Positions 20,960 to 34,400 of a stretch of 64,000 nucleotides of DNA are shown here, piece by piece. Each line of letters starts with the position of its first letter. Within the stretch, counting starts at the first letter, position 1. The position numbers were made by a program, and so were the translations under genes. The stretch is from assembly GCF_963583255.1 (NCBI RefSeq), contig NC_084813.1:11084001-11148000 (forward strand), written 5' to 3'. This DNA is from Pyrus communis (taxonomy: Eukaryota; Streptophyta; Magnoliopsida; Rosales; Rosaceae). The notes under the pieces were generated by a model. The model had not been told where the DNA came from, made no database searches, and saw only the letters and a program-made list of their open reading frames with translations.

Positions 20960-22715
20960 CTTTGAACTTCCCATTATAGGGTGAAGTCGTTGTATGAGTC
21001 ACAAACGATTGGGGCCCACCACGGTGGAAGGCCTACGAAGAAATGTTCAAAGCATCTTCGCTTATCAACTTAATATTCATTTTGTTGAGGGAGTAGTGTT
21101 GGACTAGATCAATTTCATTTTAATCTTATTAAAAGAACTTGGGCCTATTACAACCATTGGTCCAATTTATATGAATTAGTAGTATATAATACTCCCGCTA
21201 TTTCGATGAAACAAGCAAGACTATATGGAACTACTAACGAATGCATATCATCCTCATATGGACCATATAGTCATTTTAGGTCTTAGGATGATTATGAACC
21301 TTTGATTTGATCCAACACGAGCCTTGTGTTGGACCTTGGGTCTAAGGTAGGTAGTTGTTGATTTTAGTTATGTGTTTAATCTAATTAAACCGTCATTTCC
21401 TATTGAGCTTTGGACCCAACTATTCCAATTTGCATGCAAATAAACAAATCAAATTACATTTGAACTATTCCAATTTGATGGACTTAAGCCCTTTTACAAC
21501 ACATTTGAACTAATCAAATTACATTCAAATCTAAACGACTTAACCTAAACATTCATAATGTAAAGCGGCCAATCACATAGCTCAATTCTCGAGGCCTTTG
21601 GTTCATAATCACCCTTTTCTTAATCAATCACATTAACTAAGAAAGCAACTTAAACAATTGGTTTTTTGATCCATAGAATTGATTTAAATGGAACTAAATG
21701 AAATGAAAATCCAATTCTCATTTAAAGAAACATAACCATTTTGTTCTCATCATAATTTGGGCCGCAAATGCAATGAGCACATTTATTGGGCCACAATGCT
21801 AAAACATAAACTTTTGGGGTCACTTTGTAAAAACACAAGAGTCCACAACTTCATGTAATTACAACTAGAACCCAAAAATTTCAACAATTACAAAAACTTC
21901 ATTAAAGGAGCAAAACAATTTGTCCTTTAGAGATTTTGGGCCTTTACGTAAAAACGTAAACTTTTGGGCCAAAGTACAAATACACAAAAGTACGACAACT
22001 TTATGTAATTGCATAAAAGCCCCAAAAGTACCCCCACTAAGGGGTGGCCGGTTTTGGTAGTTGAGTGATGGGTTAGTTTTTGTTGAAAATTCAAAATTTC
22101 ATAAAGTGTGTTGAAAAAGTGAAAGGCATAGGTTGAATAGTTGATTGACATGGTTGAAAAGTTTAATTGGTATGGGTTGTAAGATGTAGGTTTTTCAAAC
22201 AATAAAGACACAAATCATCCATCACCAATCATCCATCATCAATCAATAACAAAATAAAACGTTATGAAAAACAACAAATACATTGAATCAAAACACCAAA
22301 CCTTTTTGTTCTTGGTAAGAACATCAAGAATATTGAAGAACACACATGAAAACTCATAAGAGCTCCATGAATATTTTCACTCAATAAAACTCAAATTTTC
22401 ACTACACAAAAGAGGGTTAACATCCTAGGGTACTTAGGGGTTCCTAATGTCACTTTAAAACACTTTTAACAAGACAAACATGAACCCAAAAATCCACCCT
22501 TTGGATTTGGCCGAATTTCCCCACATACATGGCACCAAATTTTAGTTCCAATATTCATGCTTAAATGAACTACATCTACAACATTTGAGATGCTAAATTT
22601 TCAAGCAAAATTTATATTAAAAAAGCAAGAACAAAGCTTGTAACATTTACACCATTTAAATCTCAAACCATGAAAAACATAAAACCCAAAAGGATTCACC
22701 ATACACTAGACCTAG
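20960..22715. other. Untranslated leader of the Copia element
   Basis: AT-rich with no convincing ORF. It is the 5' leader between PBS (22716) and gag, read on the minus strand. The equivalent region of the second Copia (47.0-49.2 kb) aligns over parts of it, for example the hairpin-like AATTCCA...TGGAAT pair near 20313-20337 and 47034-47060. Confidence 0.6.
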
Positions 22716-22727
22716 GCTTTGATACCA
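22716..22727 (-). promoter_or_regulatory. tRNA-Met primer binding site of Copia copy 1
   Basis: The minus strand reads TGGTATCAAAGC, one mismatch from the initiator tRNA-Met complement TGGTATCAGAGC. It lies two bases from the LTR at 22730. Confidence 0.88.
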
Positions 22728-22729
22728 CT

Positions 22730-24570
22730 TGAAGGAAATTTTTTGTCCTGGATAAGAACATGTGAGAACATTTGAACACATAAGCAAACTAATAACACTT
22801 TAAAATAGGCATGCATTAAAAAACAATTCGAAAACCCATGACTTTAAAAGCCTAGTGAATGGTGAACCACAAGACTCTTTAACAACATTAAAGAGAAGAA
22901 AGGATTTTGAGATTCATTACCCTTGAAGCTTATCCGTGTTTACACAAGGGATTCACCCAAGTTGAGGGTCTTCAAGTCACTCCTAGCTCCTTAGATCTTC
23001 TTTGTGATTTTCTTCCCTTTTGATGCTCATTTTCTCCTTGAGGATGTGTGGATAGGATCTCCAAGAACACCAAAGGTTTAGTGTCTTTTCTCCACACCGA
23101 GGATGAGATGTGAAGATGAAATGGATGACTTAGAGAAAGAAAAGATTGCTAGCTATTTTCCCCCTAAGTGGCCGGCCTCTTTAGAGAAAAAGGAGAAAAG
23201 GTTTCTCTTCTTTGCCTCAAGAAAACCCTGGTGAGAGAATGTCCATAAAGTTGCCTTTATACCACCTCACATATGAGTGGCAAACTTGCAATTAAGCCAA
23301 GTCCATTACCACTTACCTTTTGGCCGGCCATCCTATAGTTATTGGCTAATTGCCCATTTTGTTTTAGTTGTTATACAACATAAACATATTGGGCCTTGTG
23401 GACCAAAACCTTTTTGGGCCCCGAGACCCGAAACTAACTTGAAGGCCCAATACGAACCTTTCGTATAATTAATTAATTAACTAATTAATTAATGTTGACT
23501 ATTCCCAATTAAACCATTTAATTGCTTATCCATCTCATTTATTATTTCTTCACTTTCATCCTTACTCGGTGTATGATCCATTAGGTTCCAATTAGCGAGG
23601 CAGTGGGCGATTGTTACTTTTAACGATTGATAGTGAATTGGAACTAGTGAATTGAAACTACATTTCAATACTCCATATGATGAAGATTAGTGTTTGCAAA
23701 TCTATAGGGCTTCCACAAACTATGAGTGACACCTATTAGTATGTCATGGCTTCCCAAGCTAAGTAGAAGTGGTTGGAGAACCTATCCAGTTACAATTACA
23801 ATGCAATATGGTCATTCTCTAATACAATACTCTTAATCACATTGTTTGAGTGATAGTTTATTTCATGTCTACTATCTAATGTGATATTTCTCTATATGAT
23901 TGAATTGAATATAATTTGAAACAAACTTCCTAAGTCATATTTGTATGCTTTGGCCAAATACTCCCGAATCATATGTCAGAGTATTCTCCCTCCACCATGG
24001 AAGGTTAGAGATGCCTTGTTGTGCATTCATATGCCTACATAACTAGATAGCTTGACCCCAACAATGTCGTGGACACTCTCGATGGAATGCCTTTGACATG
24101 ATCAAAGATCAAGGACCTAACCATTAGACATCTATGATGCCTCAAGTATGTTTTGAGTTCTTACATGACATGTATGTTTGAACTCTCTTTTGATCGTAGT
24201 TCAGTGTACTCAATTACCTTTTGAGCACCTATGTGTTTGTCTCAGTGTCTAACACTAAATGGCTTGAGGCTAGTCATACTCACACTTGAGTTAACATAAC
24301 ACATACTAACCTTAGTGGATTGTTAATGCCCTATGGCTAGGAACTTTTTAGGATTGATAAGAGAAAGGTCTCGTTAATCTAACTTACTTAGATCACTTCT
24401 CTTTTAGATTAAATACATTCCTTGGATTCCCTTATTGCTTAAACACGTAATACAATAAATAGTGATTAAGAATAAGCTTTGCCCTTCATTAAACATATAA
24501 TAGTTCAACACAATAAGTATTCTAAAAGCTATTACATCAAATGAGTTGCTTCGTGGGCATACTTTCAAAA
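22730..24570 (-). repeat. Copia 5' LTR (about 1841 bp)
   Basis: The plus strand starts TGAAGGAAATTTTTTGTCC beside the PBS and ends near CATACTTTCAAAA, where the canonical CATATTTCCAACA is mutated. Internal landmarks shared with the young Copia LTRs include GGCCGGCC blocks and the TTAATTAATTAA stretch near 23470, plus CATATGTCAGAGTATTCTCCC near 23972. Confidence 0.88.
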
Positions 24571-24576
24571 CCTCTT

Positions 24577-25287
24577 TGGTAGCCTTGGTATCCTTTTGGT
24601 CAAGGAGCATAGACTTGGCTACCAAAATCACCGTTTTCTACACCATAGCAAGCAGAGTAGTCCTTCTATATTCGATCATACGCTTCACGAATGAACTTGG
24701 GAAAACAACCCCTTTAATGCCATCAACAAGCTTGGCACATGCGTCTATGTCTTCAAGCAGATTTGGTTTCAAGAGTGCACAAATCTCACTAGCCTCCCAG
24801 AAACAAGCTTGGTAGATTTCTCACAACTGCCTACACGAGCATGCTCATCTTTCTCAATAGATGAATCAGTCTCGGTAGTAAGAGGAGTGGGCTTTGGCGC
24901 TATTTTAGTAGCAGAGTCCACCTTATCACTCTTCATAGTAGCAAGCCTCCCCAAATGTGAACCGAACTTAGCTCCCAACATACATCTTATTATAGACTTC
25001 GGCATTAAAGGCGTGACAAAAACTCTACGTTGAGCAATCTTATCAGCAATCGTACTAGCCATTTTCAACATGGCAAGCGTCACAGGCTTAGATCTAGTAG
25101 CTTCATTTTTCTTCTCATTGGAATAAGTCAAGTCAATCACATGCCTCCCGGCAGCAGGCGGACCCTCACGAGCAGCGGATGAAGTCTTCCACTTTTTCTC
25201 AACAGACATTTCTTGAGCAGGCGGGGAAGATCTCTTCTTTCCACCTTCATTCATAGTAAGCTCCATGATACCTATCAGACAATCCAA
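24577..25287 (-). pseudogene. Antisense coiled-coil ORF of a Tat-like element
   Basis: An open frame of 172 codons runs from ATG at 25287 to 24769. It begins with a basic, nuclear-signal-like N-terminus (GGKKRSSPPAQEMSVEKKWK) and a low-complexity middle. Similarity to the usual continuation of this ORF type (VILVAKSMLLDQKDTKATKEV) goes on in another frame to 24577, after a frameshift, where the Copia insertion cuts it. I recognise the sequence type as an extra ORF carried antisense by Tat-lineage Gypsy elements, often labelled a putative transposon protein; the function is unknown. The LTR-like sequence downstream at 26109 has the expected opposite orientation for that arrangement. Confidence 0.55.
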
Positions 25288-26108
25288 TACATCCGCCTTT
25301 ATCCCTTTTATCTTCTTTCTCGAGGGCAGCTCACCTTTCTCTAGGCGGAGAGGACTAAGCAGCTAATGCTATTCACGGTACTCAGTAGGGGAGCTCAACC
25401 CATAATGGTTTTTCCCTCATTCTCTCGAACAAGCAGGTAGGAGGCTGACATGCCTAACATTCCAGCAGTCCATGACGCTTGCGACCTCTTCATTTCTCTC
25501 AATAATCGGCCTGGCCCGCGTCAGGTCAAAGAGCCTAAAGAACAAGAGCCATGCAACTCGCTTAGCACTGCACCTTAGAGCCTCAATTTGTGGCCTTGAC
25601 CGCACAGCTGCCCTTGGCTTTAGCCAAGCCGGGCAACACAAGCAGTGGTCCCTGCCACAACACCTCATCAGCTCATGCTGAGCCAACTCCTTGCCCCTGC
25701 CAGCCGACATGCCACACCACCCCAACGGCTCCCCCATGACAGTATTATCTAAGAAGAAGACAAGGAAAATTAATTTTTCTTACCTTGGTGCAGCACGGAA
25801 ACATAAGAAAGCAACGAAAGATGGTCCTTTGCATGGGTAAGTGTAGAAAATTGCTAGGGGAAGGGAAACAAATATCCTCTAGCTTTCTATCTTTTGCAGG
25901 GTAGAATAAATTGCTTTCTGAAGTTGATTTAATCATCTACTTAAGGTAGACTTAAATAGACTTTGGAAGTAATTTTTTTCCTTTCATAGAAGGATCTAAT
26001 TTCCAATTAAATAGGAAATCTACATCAAAATAGGAAACAATATTATGTTTCCTAAAGCAAGAGAAGATCTCTACACTTGTTGCCCTTTCCTGCGAGCAAC
26101 CCAACAGG
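25288..26108. other. Presumed 3' untranslated part of a Tat-like element
   Basis: Includes a GC-richer stretch (25400-25740) that is open for 106 codons on the minus strand. Its composition (many Cys, Arg and Trp) and lack of any motif argue against a protein. From 25745 on it is AT-rich leader-like DNA. No PPT is clear just before 26109. Confidence 0.4.
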
Positions 26109-26957
26109 TGTTGGGGCATTTGTGGAGCCAAAAATCATCAAGAAAATTATAGAGGCGACACATGTACTTTTGGGTTAAAAGGACAAAATTACCCTCGAGG
26201 CACACTAGGAATCCCACACTCAGACAACAGATAATAACGACTCAATCAAGGAAGAGTCAAAGGTGATCAAAATGGTATTTATTCAAATTCCTTTCATAAC
26301 TCCTCATCAAATCCTCACTCAAAAGGTAAATCCCAATTTTCCTATTCAATTTAGGATTAATTACCAAATTAATTGCAAGATGTTATTTCACATAATATCT
26401 TGCAATTATATTCATAAGACCACCATAAGTGGCCGGTCCCTATTCTACAAATAGGGCCGGCCACACCCCTATATATAGTCCCATTTTCTCCACCAAAAAG
26501 CTAATTCATTCTCTCCCTAAAAATTCCTAAACACTTTCTCTCTCAGATTCTAACTTTGGCATCGGAGATTTTTTGGCCAAAGCTCCCCTCCCCGCCCCCA
26601 AATTCATCGTGGGCATGTGAGGCTCTTGGCCTTAATCTTAGGTGTTAATATTTTGCAAGTGCATTTTCATCAAAGGAGAAGACAGCGGAAATTTGCATCC
26701 ACAGTTACTATATATAGTTGTAAGGGCTTCAATTGTAAGCAATTTTGATACATTGAATACACAGAGCTTCTTTCTCTCTCATATTTCTTTCACTTTCATT
26801 GCTGGTTTGTTAAGAGAAATTAGTAGGTTTTTGTTCATTGGGGATCTTGAGGAATACTTCAGTTGCTTCAGTTAATTTGTAGATTTTGTAGTCTGAAATT
26901 ATGTTCGATGTCCTATAGAAATGAAATGGTAAGTGTGTTTAACATAAATTTTCCTTG
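26109..26957 (+). mobile_element. LTR-like region of a Tat-type Gypsy element
   Basis: Starts TGTTGGGGCATTTGTGGAGCC, has a TATA-like CCCTATATATAGTC at about 26468, a CT-rich leader (TTCTCTCCCTAAA, ACTTTCTCTCTCAG) and the phrase CATCGGAG...TTGGCC. All of these are typical of U3-R-U5 in Tat-lineage LTRs. The 3' end is not defined, because a second solo LTR interrupts at 26963. Boundaries other than the start are guesses. Confidence 0.5.
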
Positions 26958-26962
26958 TCTGT

Positions 26963-27898
26963 TATAGACATATAAATTTCGTTGCATACACAAGGTGCAT
27001 CACAAAGCTCCACGTGGCATATGACTTTTCATAAATGGACAAGTCATCAATGACATGTGGCACAAATCAAGCAAAAGAAGTGTAAAACTTCCCCAAAATT
27101 CGGCTAAAGGGGGAAATCCCTCCTTAAAATCAGCAAGGGGTCCAAAATCTCTCAAAACCAGAAAGAAAGACAAAGCATCGTCACAAAAATAGCAAGAATT
27201 GAAGATTGCTCACAAAATAGGCAACAAGGCCTAAATTTAGGCCAATATGAGGAAGGTGGTAGAAATTAAGACACAAAACATGCCTAAATTCTCTCATAGA
27301 CGAATCAAGACACAAATCAAGGCCAAATCCATCCAAAGGCTTGGCTTTGGAAATCTATAAATACAAGGACCCAAGACACACAAAGAGGTCAAAAATTCTA
27401 CATTGAGAAGAACCTCTGCACAAATCTTCGAAAACTAATACGTTGCCAAAGCTCTATTAAAAGAACGTACAACCAAAGCCTAAGCTTTCTTTCAACCAAA
27501 GCCGAAGCACTCTCTTGAAGAATCAACAAGCACTTGTGCCGATTCCTTCAAGACTTTGTTGTAAGCTTAAAACTTGTAACGACATTTGATTTAAGATCAA
27601 GTCGCCAAGACCCTTGAATCAATGAAATCCCACATCAGCATCATATTTGCCGCACCTTGAGGTGAAGACCATCCACACATTGTTTTGCGAGCTCAAAACG
27701 TGAAGCAATCGTTCAATCGTTCGTCCGAGATCAAGTCCCCAAGACCTTGGATCAACAACCTACGCATCTACATCAAATTTGGAGATTGAATTAGAGGAAA
27801 ATTGTAGATAGAGATTGTAACCTACAAATTCAAATCAATACAAATCTACTTTGTACACGTGTTTTTGTTTAATTCGATACATAATTTTTATGTTTACA
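26963..27898 (+). mobile_element. Tat-type solo LTR (936 bp)
   Basis: It begins TATAGACATATAAATTTCG (the canonical TG is mutated to TA) and ends TTTATGTTTACA. A perfect 5-bp duplication, TCTGT, flanks it at 26958-26962 and 27899-27903. It is related to the LTR of the Tat element that starts at 28807 (TGTAGACATGTAAATTTCG) and to the truncated inverted copy at 15457-16074. Confidence 0.92.
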
Positions 27899-27903
27899 TC
27901 TGT

Positions 27904-28806
27904 TTAATCATGATTGGCATTGCCCCAAGAATTTTGTTATTATAGCTAATGAACTTATCAATTCAAATGATCTCGGAAAGATTGAGTTAACTTCACGCAG
28001 TCGGCTATACTATTTGATATGAGTTTTTGATTTTCGTATCAAATGTGAAGCCTAAATAGTATTTGAATCCTTTATGACGATGACGATATATTGAAAGGTA
28101 AATTACATTTTATTTCTTCATGTTAGAGTGCAAATGTAACCTCATACAACATTTTAAAACATTTCAATCTCATACATCATTGCAATTTCATACATCTATT
28201 AGTCAACCGTTAGCTTAACCATTAAGCGACGACGGGGGGAAATCTTGCTCACATGTTTTGATGATGCTGTAAACAAAAATACTAAATTTTTAAAAACAAT
28301 TTGCAAAAAGAGATAAAAATAACAAACAAAAAAAGGAAAAAAAAAAAAATCCTTTGTAATCAAAAGTATTCCATAAATTCTCATTACTAGAGTGCCCCGA
28401 ATTTTGATCTATACGAAGACACAAAATCTTAAGTTTTCATCACCAAAATTCTTCGCATAATCCCTAAAATTCCCTTTAGGCCTCATTCGATTTTAGCCAC
28501 CACCCAAAAAATCCCAAAAAGCCTAGAATAGTAGCATAATCGTCACTGACATCACGACACTGTTTGCATTGCAAAGAGCCAAAACCAAAGTAAGCATCAC
28601 CGCCACCACAACCTTGACACCCTTCGTAGTAATAGACTTGGCGAAACTTGGCGCATGAACGTTGTTCTTCTCCAAAAACTAGTCGAACTGAGCGTCGTTG
28701 GATGAAACCTAACTAGGTGCAGGATAATGGGGTGGAGCTCAGTCGAGTCATGCTACAGTCAAATTCTCTACAACGACCTCGCTGACAAAACACCTTGGAA
28801 TCAGTT
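27904..28806. other. Gap without recognised gene
   Basis: No supported ORF. Part of 28480-28700, read on the minus strand, has a hydrophobic exon-like stretch (VKVVVAVMLTLVLALCNAN), but stops surround it. The left part shares a short block with 10527. It may be the continuation of the LTR-like region interrupted at 26963. The last five bases (CAGTT) would be the left target site of the Tat element. Confidence 0.35.
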
Positions 28807-31350
28807 TGTAGACATGTAAATTTCGGTGAAAATAAATGATCACCAAACACATTAAATTTTGGCATGCGAGGGCTTACATGGCATATGACTTATCAAGGCT
28901 GGAAATTAATATTTGATTTTAATTAAAGCAAATAAAAATGCCAAATTGGGCAAGATTGATTAGTTAATATTATTTAAATTAAATACTTGATTTATTGATT
29001 GATTGATGGAAATAAATCATGAACCAAGCCACAAATCAAGTCCAAATTCACCCATGGGCAAAGGTTGGAAAGTTTATCCCAAGGCAAATGAAAAGGGTTC
29101 AGAAATTATTTCACGCCCAGACGGTGAAGCTTTGAAATTCTAAAGCTCTCAAGTATCTAAATTCCTAAACACTCTCAAATACCTAAAAAAGTTCAGAACA
29201 CCTTCTATGTTTTTCATCAAAACCCTTGAAAATCATCAAGCACCACCACACTTGCTAGTTCTTCCCTCACCATAAGCCAAATCCTTGAGGCGATCATTCA
29301 TCCAAGATCAAGTCATCATGACCCTTAGATTAACAACCCCAAAGTCATTCATTTACACGTTTTGAAGATCAAATCAGAGGATCAAATTGTATAAAGATTG
29401 TAACTGATAGGAGCATATTTATGCGATTTAGTTAGCTTGTTTTCTTGCATTTATATAGTTAGTTTCTACTTATTATAGTGATTTAAGCTATTTTCGTGCA
29501 TTTGTAGGTCTTAATGGCAAATGAAGCAAGAAGGTGAATTTTGGAGCTATTTGGAGCAGTTTTGGGCATGGAATCGATAACTTGCATATAGAGCAAGGTG
29601 GATGGACGAATTTGAAGTCAAAAGAGGCTAGGAACATGCTACAAATCTGGAGAAACAAATTCAAGACCAAGAAGATAAGGAAAGAGCAAGAAACATGAAA
29701 CATTATCCAAACAACCTTATCCTATCCTTCTCCTAAATTGGTGCCGCACCCCTTAGCCCTTGTTCTTCTAGAAATCTGCCATAATCCCCTTTCTAGAAGA
29801 CCCTATCTGTCCCTAAATACATGCCGCGTCACCTTTCACCACCCTTTCTAAAATCCTTAGATAGGTGGCGCCTCTTCCTCTTCTAGAAACTCTAAAACCT
29901 GCAAATCCTTTTCCTTAGAGAACTGAGCAATCCTTTTCCCTTCAGATTTTGGTGCACCCTAGTCCTTTTCCCACTTGATTTCTACCAAACCCTAATCTGA
30001 TTTCTCTAGGGTTTGCCGTGCATCATATATATATTTTAAGTTTGTGACGCACCCATCCCAGTCATTCACTCACTCATTCATTCATTCATTCATTCAGCCA
30101 TCAAACACCGAATTCACCCTAGTGCAGCAGTAAGGAATGAAAGAGAAGAGGACTTGTTCCATGCTTGCCACCATCCAAGGGAGTGTCGTGCCTGCCATTG
30201 GAGTGTGGAGTGCTTCTGGGTTATTTCTATCCTTAGTTTTAGTTCAATGTTTATTTTAATTTGGTTTTTAATTATGATGAACACGAGGAACTAATTTCTT
30301 TATAGTTGGAGGTGAATTCGAAGCCATGGTTATATGTTTTATATCAATTGATTACATCTAGTTATTGTTTCTTGAGTCTTAAATGTGATTTGCATATCTG
30401 AGTTATCAAAACTTGTTTATGTATGTTAATTGAGGGTCGACACTTAATTTGCATGCATGAATTTGATGCCAGAATATAAGGGAGTTTCACTTAATCGTTA
30501 TGAACTTATATTCACAAGTAGTGGAGGTTGCTAGTCACAATCGTGTTAAGTAAATCCTTGGTATGAGTATCATGCTTTTCATAGTTACGAATGCCTCGTC
30601 AATGCTTATGGTTTTCAAAGAACTTAATGACCTTTGATATGTCTTTCTATCATGCTTTTCATACTTAGGGAACTTGATAAGGATAATTTGGTTGTGATGC
30701 GTATCCCATCCAATTCAATGAGTTAAGGAAAATCTGAAAGTTAATTTGTGCTTTTCACGGTTAATTTGGGGCATTGTCATTCATAGTCTAAATGAATAAT
30801 AATTGTAAATTGGTTTATATGCATATGTCATGTATGGAGAAGGACCCTCTAACTAGCCTCTAACTAGCCTTTCACCCTTTTCAATTTACCAAATTCATTT
30901 TTATAAAGTGTTTTATGCAAAGTTTCTGTTTTAAGTTTTAATTTCGTCAAAAACAATCCCCTTTTCATTGAGTCTTGTTATTTGAGTCAAAATTTGTTTT
31001 CTTTTAGTCTCTTGGGTCAAGTTAAGTCTTATTTTCGTCAAAATCACTTGTTAGGTCTAGAATTGAGTGTTTTCGATTGTTTGTTGTTGTTTTGAGTGTT
31101 TTAAGTCAGTTTTGAGTCTATAGAGTCCAATTTAGTGTTTTTAAGTCCTATTTGTGTAGATTAGCATCCCTAGTTAATCCCCAGTCTAGAACGATCCCTA
31201 CTTACATATATACTACAATTGTCAACATTAGGGTTTAATTTGTGTGTCAAGTTAACTTTCACATCAGTAACCTTGAACCTACGTCAATACAGATTTATTA
31301 TTTTGTACATGTGTTCTTGTTTCATTTGCTACAGGATTTTCGTGTTTACA
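28807..31350 (+). repeat. Tat element 5' LTR, split by a solo LTR
   Basis: The two pieces, 28807-29404 and 31272-31350, total 677 bp. The LTR starts TGTAGACATGTAAATTTCGG and ends TTCGTGTTTACA. The join at GATTGTAAC|CTTGAACCTACG is confirmed by the uninterrupted relative at about 27816. The sequence after 31350 (TTTGCCACACCCCATGGGAC) is where the PBS should lie; I cannot assign its tRNA with confidence. Confidence 0.88.
29405..31266 (+). mobile_element. Athila-like solo LTR (1862 bp)
   Basis: Starts TGATAGGAGCATATTTATGCG and ends TTAACTTTCACATCA. A perfect 5-bp target duplication, GTAAC, lies at 29400-29404 and 31267-31271. It shares the conserved core with the other Athila-like LTRs here (TGCATGAATTTGATG, ACGAATGCCTCGTCAATGCT, ATGGAGAAGGACCCTCTAAC). 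It is inserted in the 5' LTR of the Tat element. Confidence 0.96.
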
Positions 31351-31426
31351 AATTTGCCACACCCCATGGGACAATCTCTGCCTCTCATCTTTTTCTCTGT
31401 TCGACGAACAAACACTAAGAAAATCA

Positions 31427-34400
31427 ATGGCATCAAAGAAGGGTCAAGTTGTTCTTGCAATTAAGGTGAAGAGTGTGAGCATCTCAGCCGTAAGTGGAGA
31501 GTCTATCGGCGTCACGACCTGAAGCAAGGCAAAGGCAGTCACCGTTCAACAAGCCACCTTGAAGTTGGTGCCACTGAAGGAATAAGAGGCACATCAGAGA
31601 CGTGAGCTTGTCATCAGCTTGGCTTTACTGGTGGCATCAAAGCAAGCCATTGCACGGGAGAAGACAACCCGAAGTGACAAACAAGGTTCTTTTCAGTGTT
31701 TAAGGGAGCGTTTATTATCACCAGCCTCAGATGCAGACTCAAGCACTGGATCATACCACAAATCGCCAACCGACCATTGCGACAAGGGGATTGTGGTGAC
31801 CCCTTCGATTCTGCAAATGACTCATATCCTGTGATCAAGCAAGTGATGATTACTGGCGCCACGTCCATTAAGGAGCTGCTAGCTCAAATGAATGAGGTGA
31901 TCGCAAAGTTGACAAAGACCGTTGAAAAGAAGGACATGCAGATGTCCACTTTCATGAATAGGTTGGAAACGCAACATAAAGGGGAAGCTGACCCCGATCC
32001 AGAGAAGAATCAGAGGAATGAGGAGTTTGGCGAGAAAGAGGAGCATCAGGTAGAGAAAGTAGGAGAAAGACAAAAGCCGGAGTCTAAAGTTACTTCAATG
32101 AACTCTCTTTCAATCCAGCAGCTCCAAGACATGATCGCTAATACCATCAGGGCACAATATATGGGTACTTTGTTAGGAGCATATTTATGCGACTTTGTTA
32201 TCTTATTTCATTGCATTTACTTTGTTAATTTCCATTTATTTTGGTAATTTGTGTTATTTCATATTATTGTAGGTCCAATTGGTAAAGATGGCAATAAATG
32301 GCAAAATGGAGCAATTTGGAGCAGTTTTGGACTTGGATTAGATAGCATGCGTGGAAAGCATATAGGCTGGACGTTTTTGGTGTTTCAATGGTGCTAGATA
32401 TGTGCTAAAATCTGTAAAAATTAAAGTTGAGGCTTGGAAGACAAAGAATTACACAAGAAAAAGGAATCCTAGTTGGAGAGGAACATTATCTTATCCAAAC
32501 TTATCTCATCTTATCCAGTCTTATCTTATCTTATATAACCTTATCCAACATTATCCCATTTTATCCAACATTATCTCATCTTATTTCCAGCTACAAAAGG
32601 AATCCTTATCACATTATAGATTATTCCCATCTGATTCTAGGAGTCCTAAGATAATTCAAACACCCTAATCATTTTTCTCCTTGGATTCAGCCTTGCCCTT
32701 TGCCCTATATAAACATGTTGTGCCACAAATATCAGAGGGGAAAGATTGTTCCTCAACCTGCCATTCAATCATTGGAGTTTCAGAGTTCTTTCTATCATTG
32801 TTTAGTTTTAATGTTAATTTAGATTGTTTTTCAGTTATGTTGAACATGAGTAACTAAATTTCTTTTTAGCTAAAGGTGAATTCGAAGCCATGATCATATG
32901 TTTTATATAAATTGATTACATCCAGTTATTGTTTCATAAAACATGAATGCGATTTACTTATCTGTTTTATAGAAAACTTATTCTTGTATGTTTATTAAGG
33001 ATGCATAGTTAGTTTGCATGCAGGGATTTGATGCTAGAATATAAGGGAATTATGAACATATATTTGCAAGTAGTACAAGTCACTAGTCATGATTGAGTTA
33101 AGTAAATTTTTGGTAGGAGTATCATGCTTTTCATAGTTACGAATGCTTCGTCAATGCTTATGATTTTCACAGAACTTAATGATCTTTGATATGTATCTCT
33201 ATCATGCTTTTCATTAAGGAACTTGAGAAGAATAATTTGGTTGCATCGCTGAGTCCAATTCAATGAACCTAAGAAAATCTGAGAGTTAATTTGTGTAGTT
33301 CACAGTTAATTTAGGACATTGTCATTCATGGTTTATAGAAACAAATAACTGGAAATCGATTTATATGCATATGTTTCATGTGTGGAGAACAATCCTCTAG
33401 CTAGCCTTTCACCTATATCTCGTACAAGACCTAATTCATTTGCTGCAATTTACTTTATTTTTGTTAAAATTCATCCAAAAATCCTCCTCAGTTCTTATTT
33501 TGTGTTAGTCTAGCTTAGTTTTCAGTTTTTAAGTTTAATTTGTGCTGATTAGCATCCTTCCTAATCCCCGGCCTAGAACGATCCCTACTTGCTCATACTA
33601 CAATTGTCTAAATTATAGGGTTTAATTTGTGTACTAGTTTATACCACATGATACTTCGCGGAACACTATGTTGTATTTAAAGCCATACACTAAGAGGATT
33701 GATGGCTTGTAGATGCCGACAGGGTATTAGCCATCGAAGTTCATGCAGTTTGACGTCAACCCAAAACAACACATTACCCATTTTGTTGAGACTTGTAACA
33801 ATGCCAGAATGGAGGAAGACCACTTCATGAAGCAATTTGTCCGCTTCTTGAAAGGGAATCCATTTGACTGGTACACAGACTTGGATCATGAATCTATCAA
33901 CAACAAGGATCAGATGAAGTGGGAATTCTTGAATTGTTTCTATATTACTCGCCGCACCATTAGCATGATGGAGCTCACAAGTTCGAAGCAGTGGAAGGAC
34001 GAGCCGGTTGTCAATTACATTAATCGATGACGCTCACTGAGTCTTGATGCAAAGACAAGCTTTCAAAAACCTCTGCAATAGAAATATGTGTACAGGGCAT
34101 GCATTGGGGACTACACTAGATCCTCAAAGGCATCAAGCCACAAACCTTTAAAGAGTTAGCTACACACGCCCATGGCATAGACTTAAGCATTGCCAATCAT
34201 GGGAAAAAAGATCTAATCTCTGACTATAGAAATGACAAAATCTTTGGGCCAAAGGTAGAGAAGACTGTGAAAAAGCCTACCAAAGAGGCAATGGGCGTCA
34301 ACACTACGTTTGCCAAAATCTCTACATGATACACCACTCCTATTAAAATCTCATCAGAAGACAAGAAGAAATAGGTCAAACGGAACAAGCCTTTTTGTGG

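Larger units (their letters stand above)
16075..24570 (-). mobile_element. Angela-like Copia element with decayed full coding region
   Basis: Minus-strand order: 5' LTR (24570-22730), PBS for tRNA-Met (22727-22716), a leader of about 2.5 kb, gag, zinc knuckle and protease, integrase, reverse transcriptase, RNase H, then a truncated 3' LTR (16345-16075). Integrase precedes reverse transcriptase, which defines Copia. The 3' LTR start TGTTGGAAATATGCC is the signature of Angela-type LTRs. Many stops and frameshifts show the element is dead. A Cassandra solo LTR sits in the leader. No target duplication can be tested because the left end is deleted. Confidence 0.88.

Noticed and set aside
25417..25737. 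Cys/Arg/Trp-rich 106-codon minus-strand frame
   Set aside because: A GC-rich local patch gives long frames on both strands. No motif, and the neighbouring antisense ORF is in another frame.
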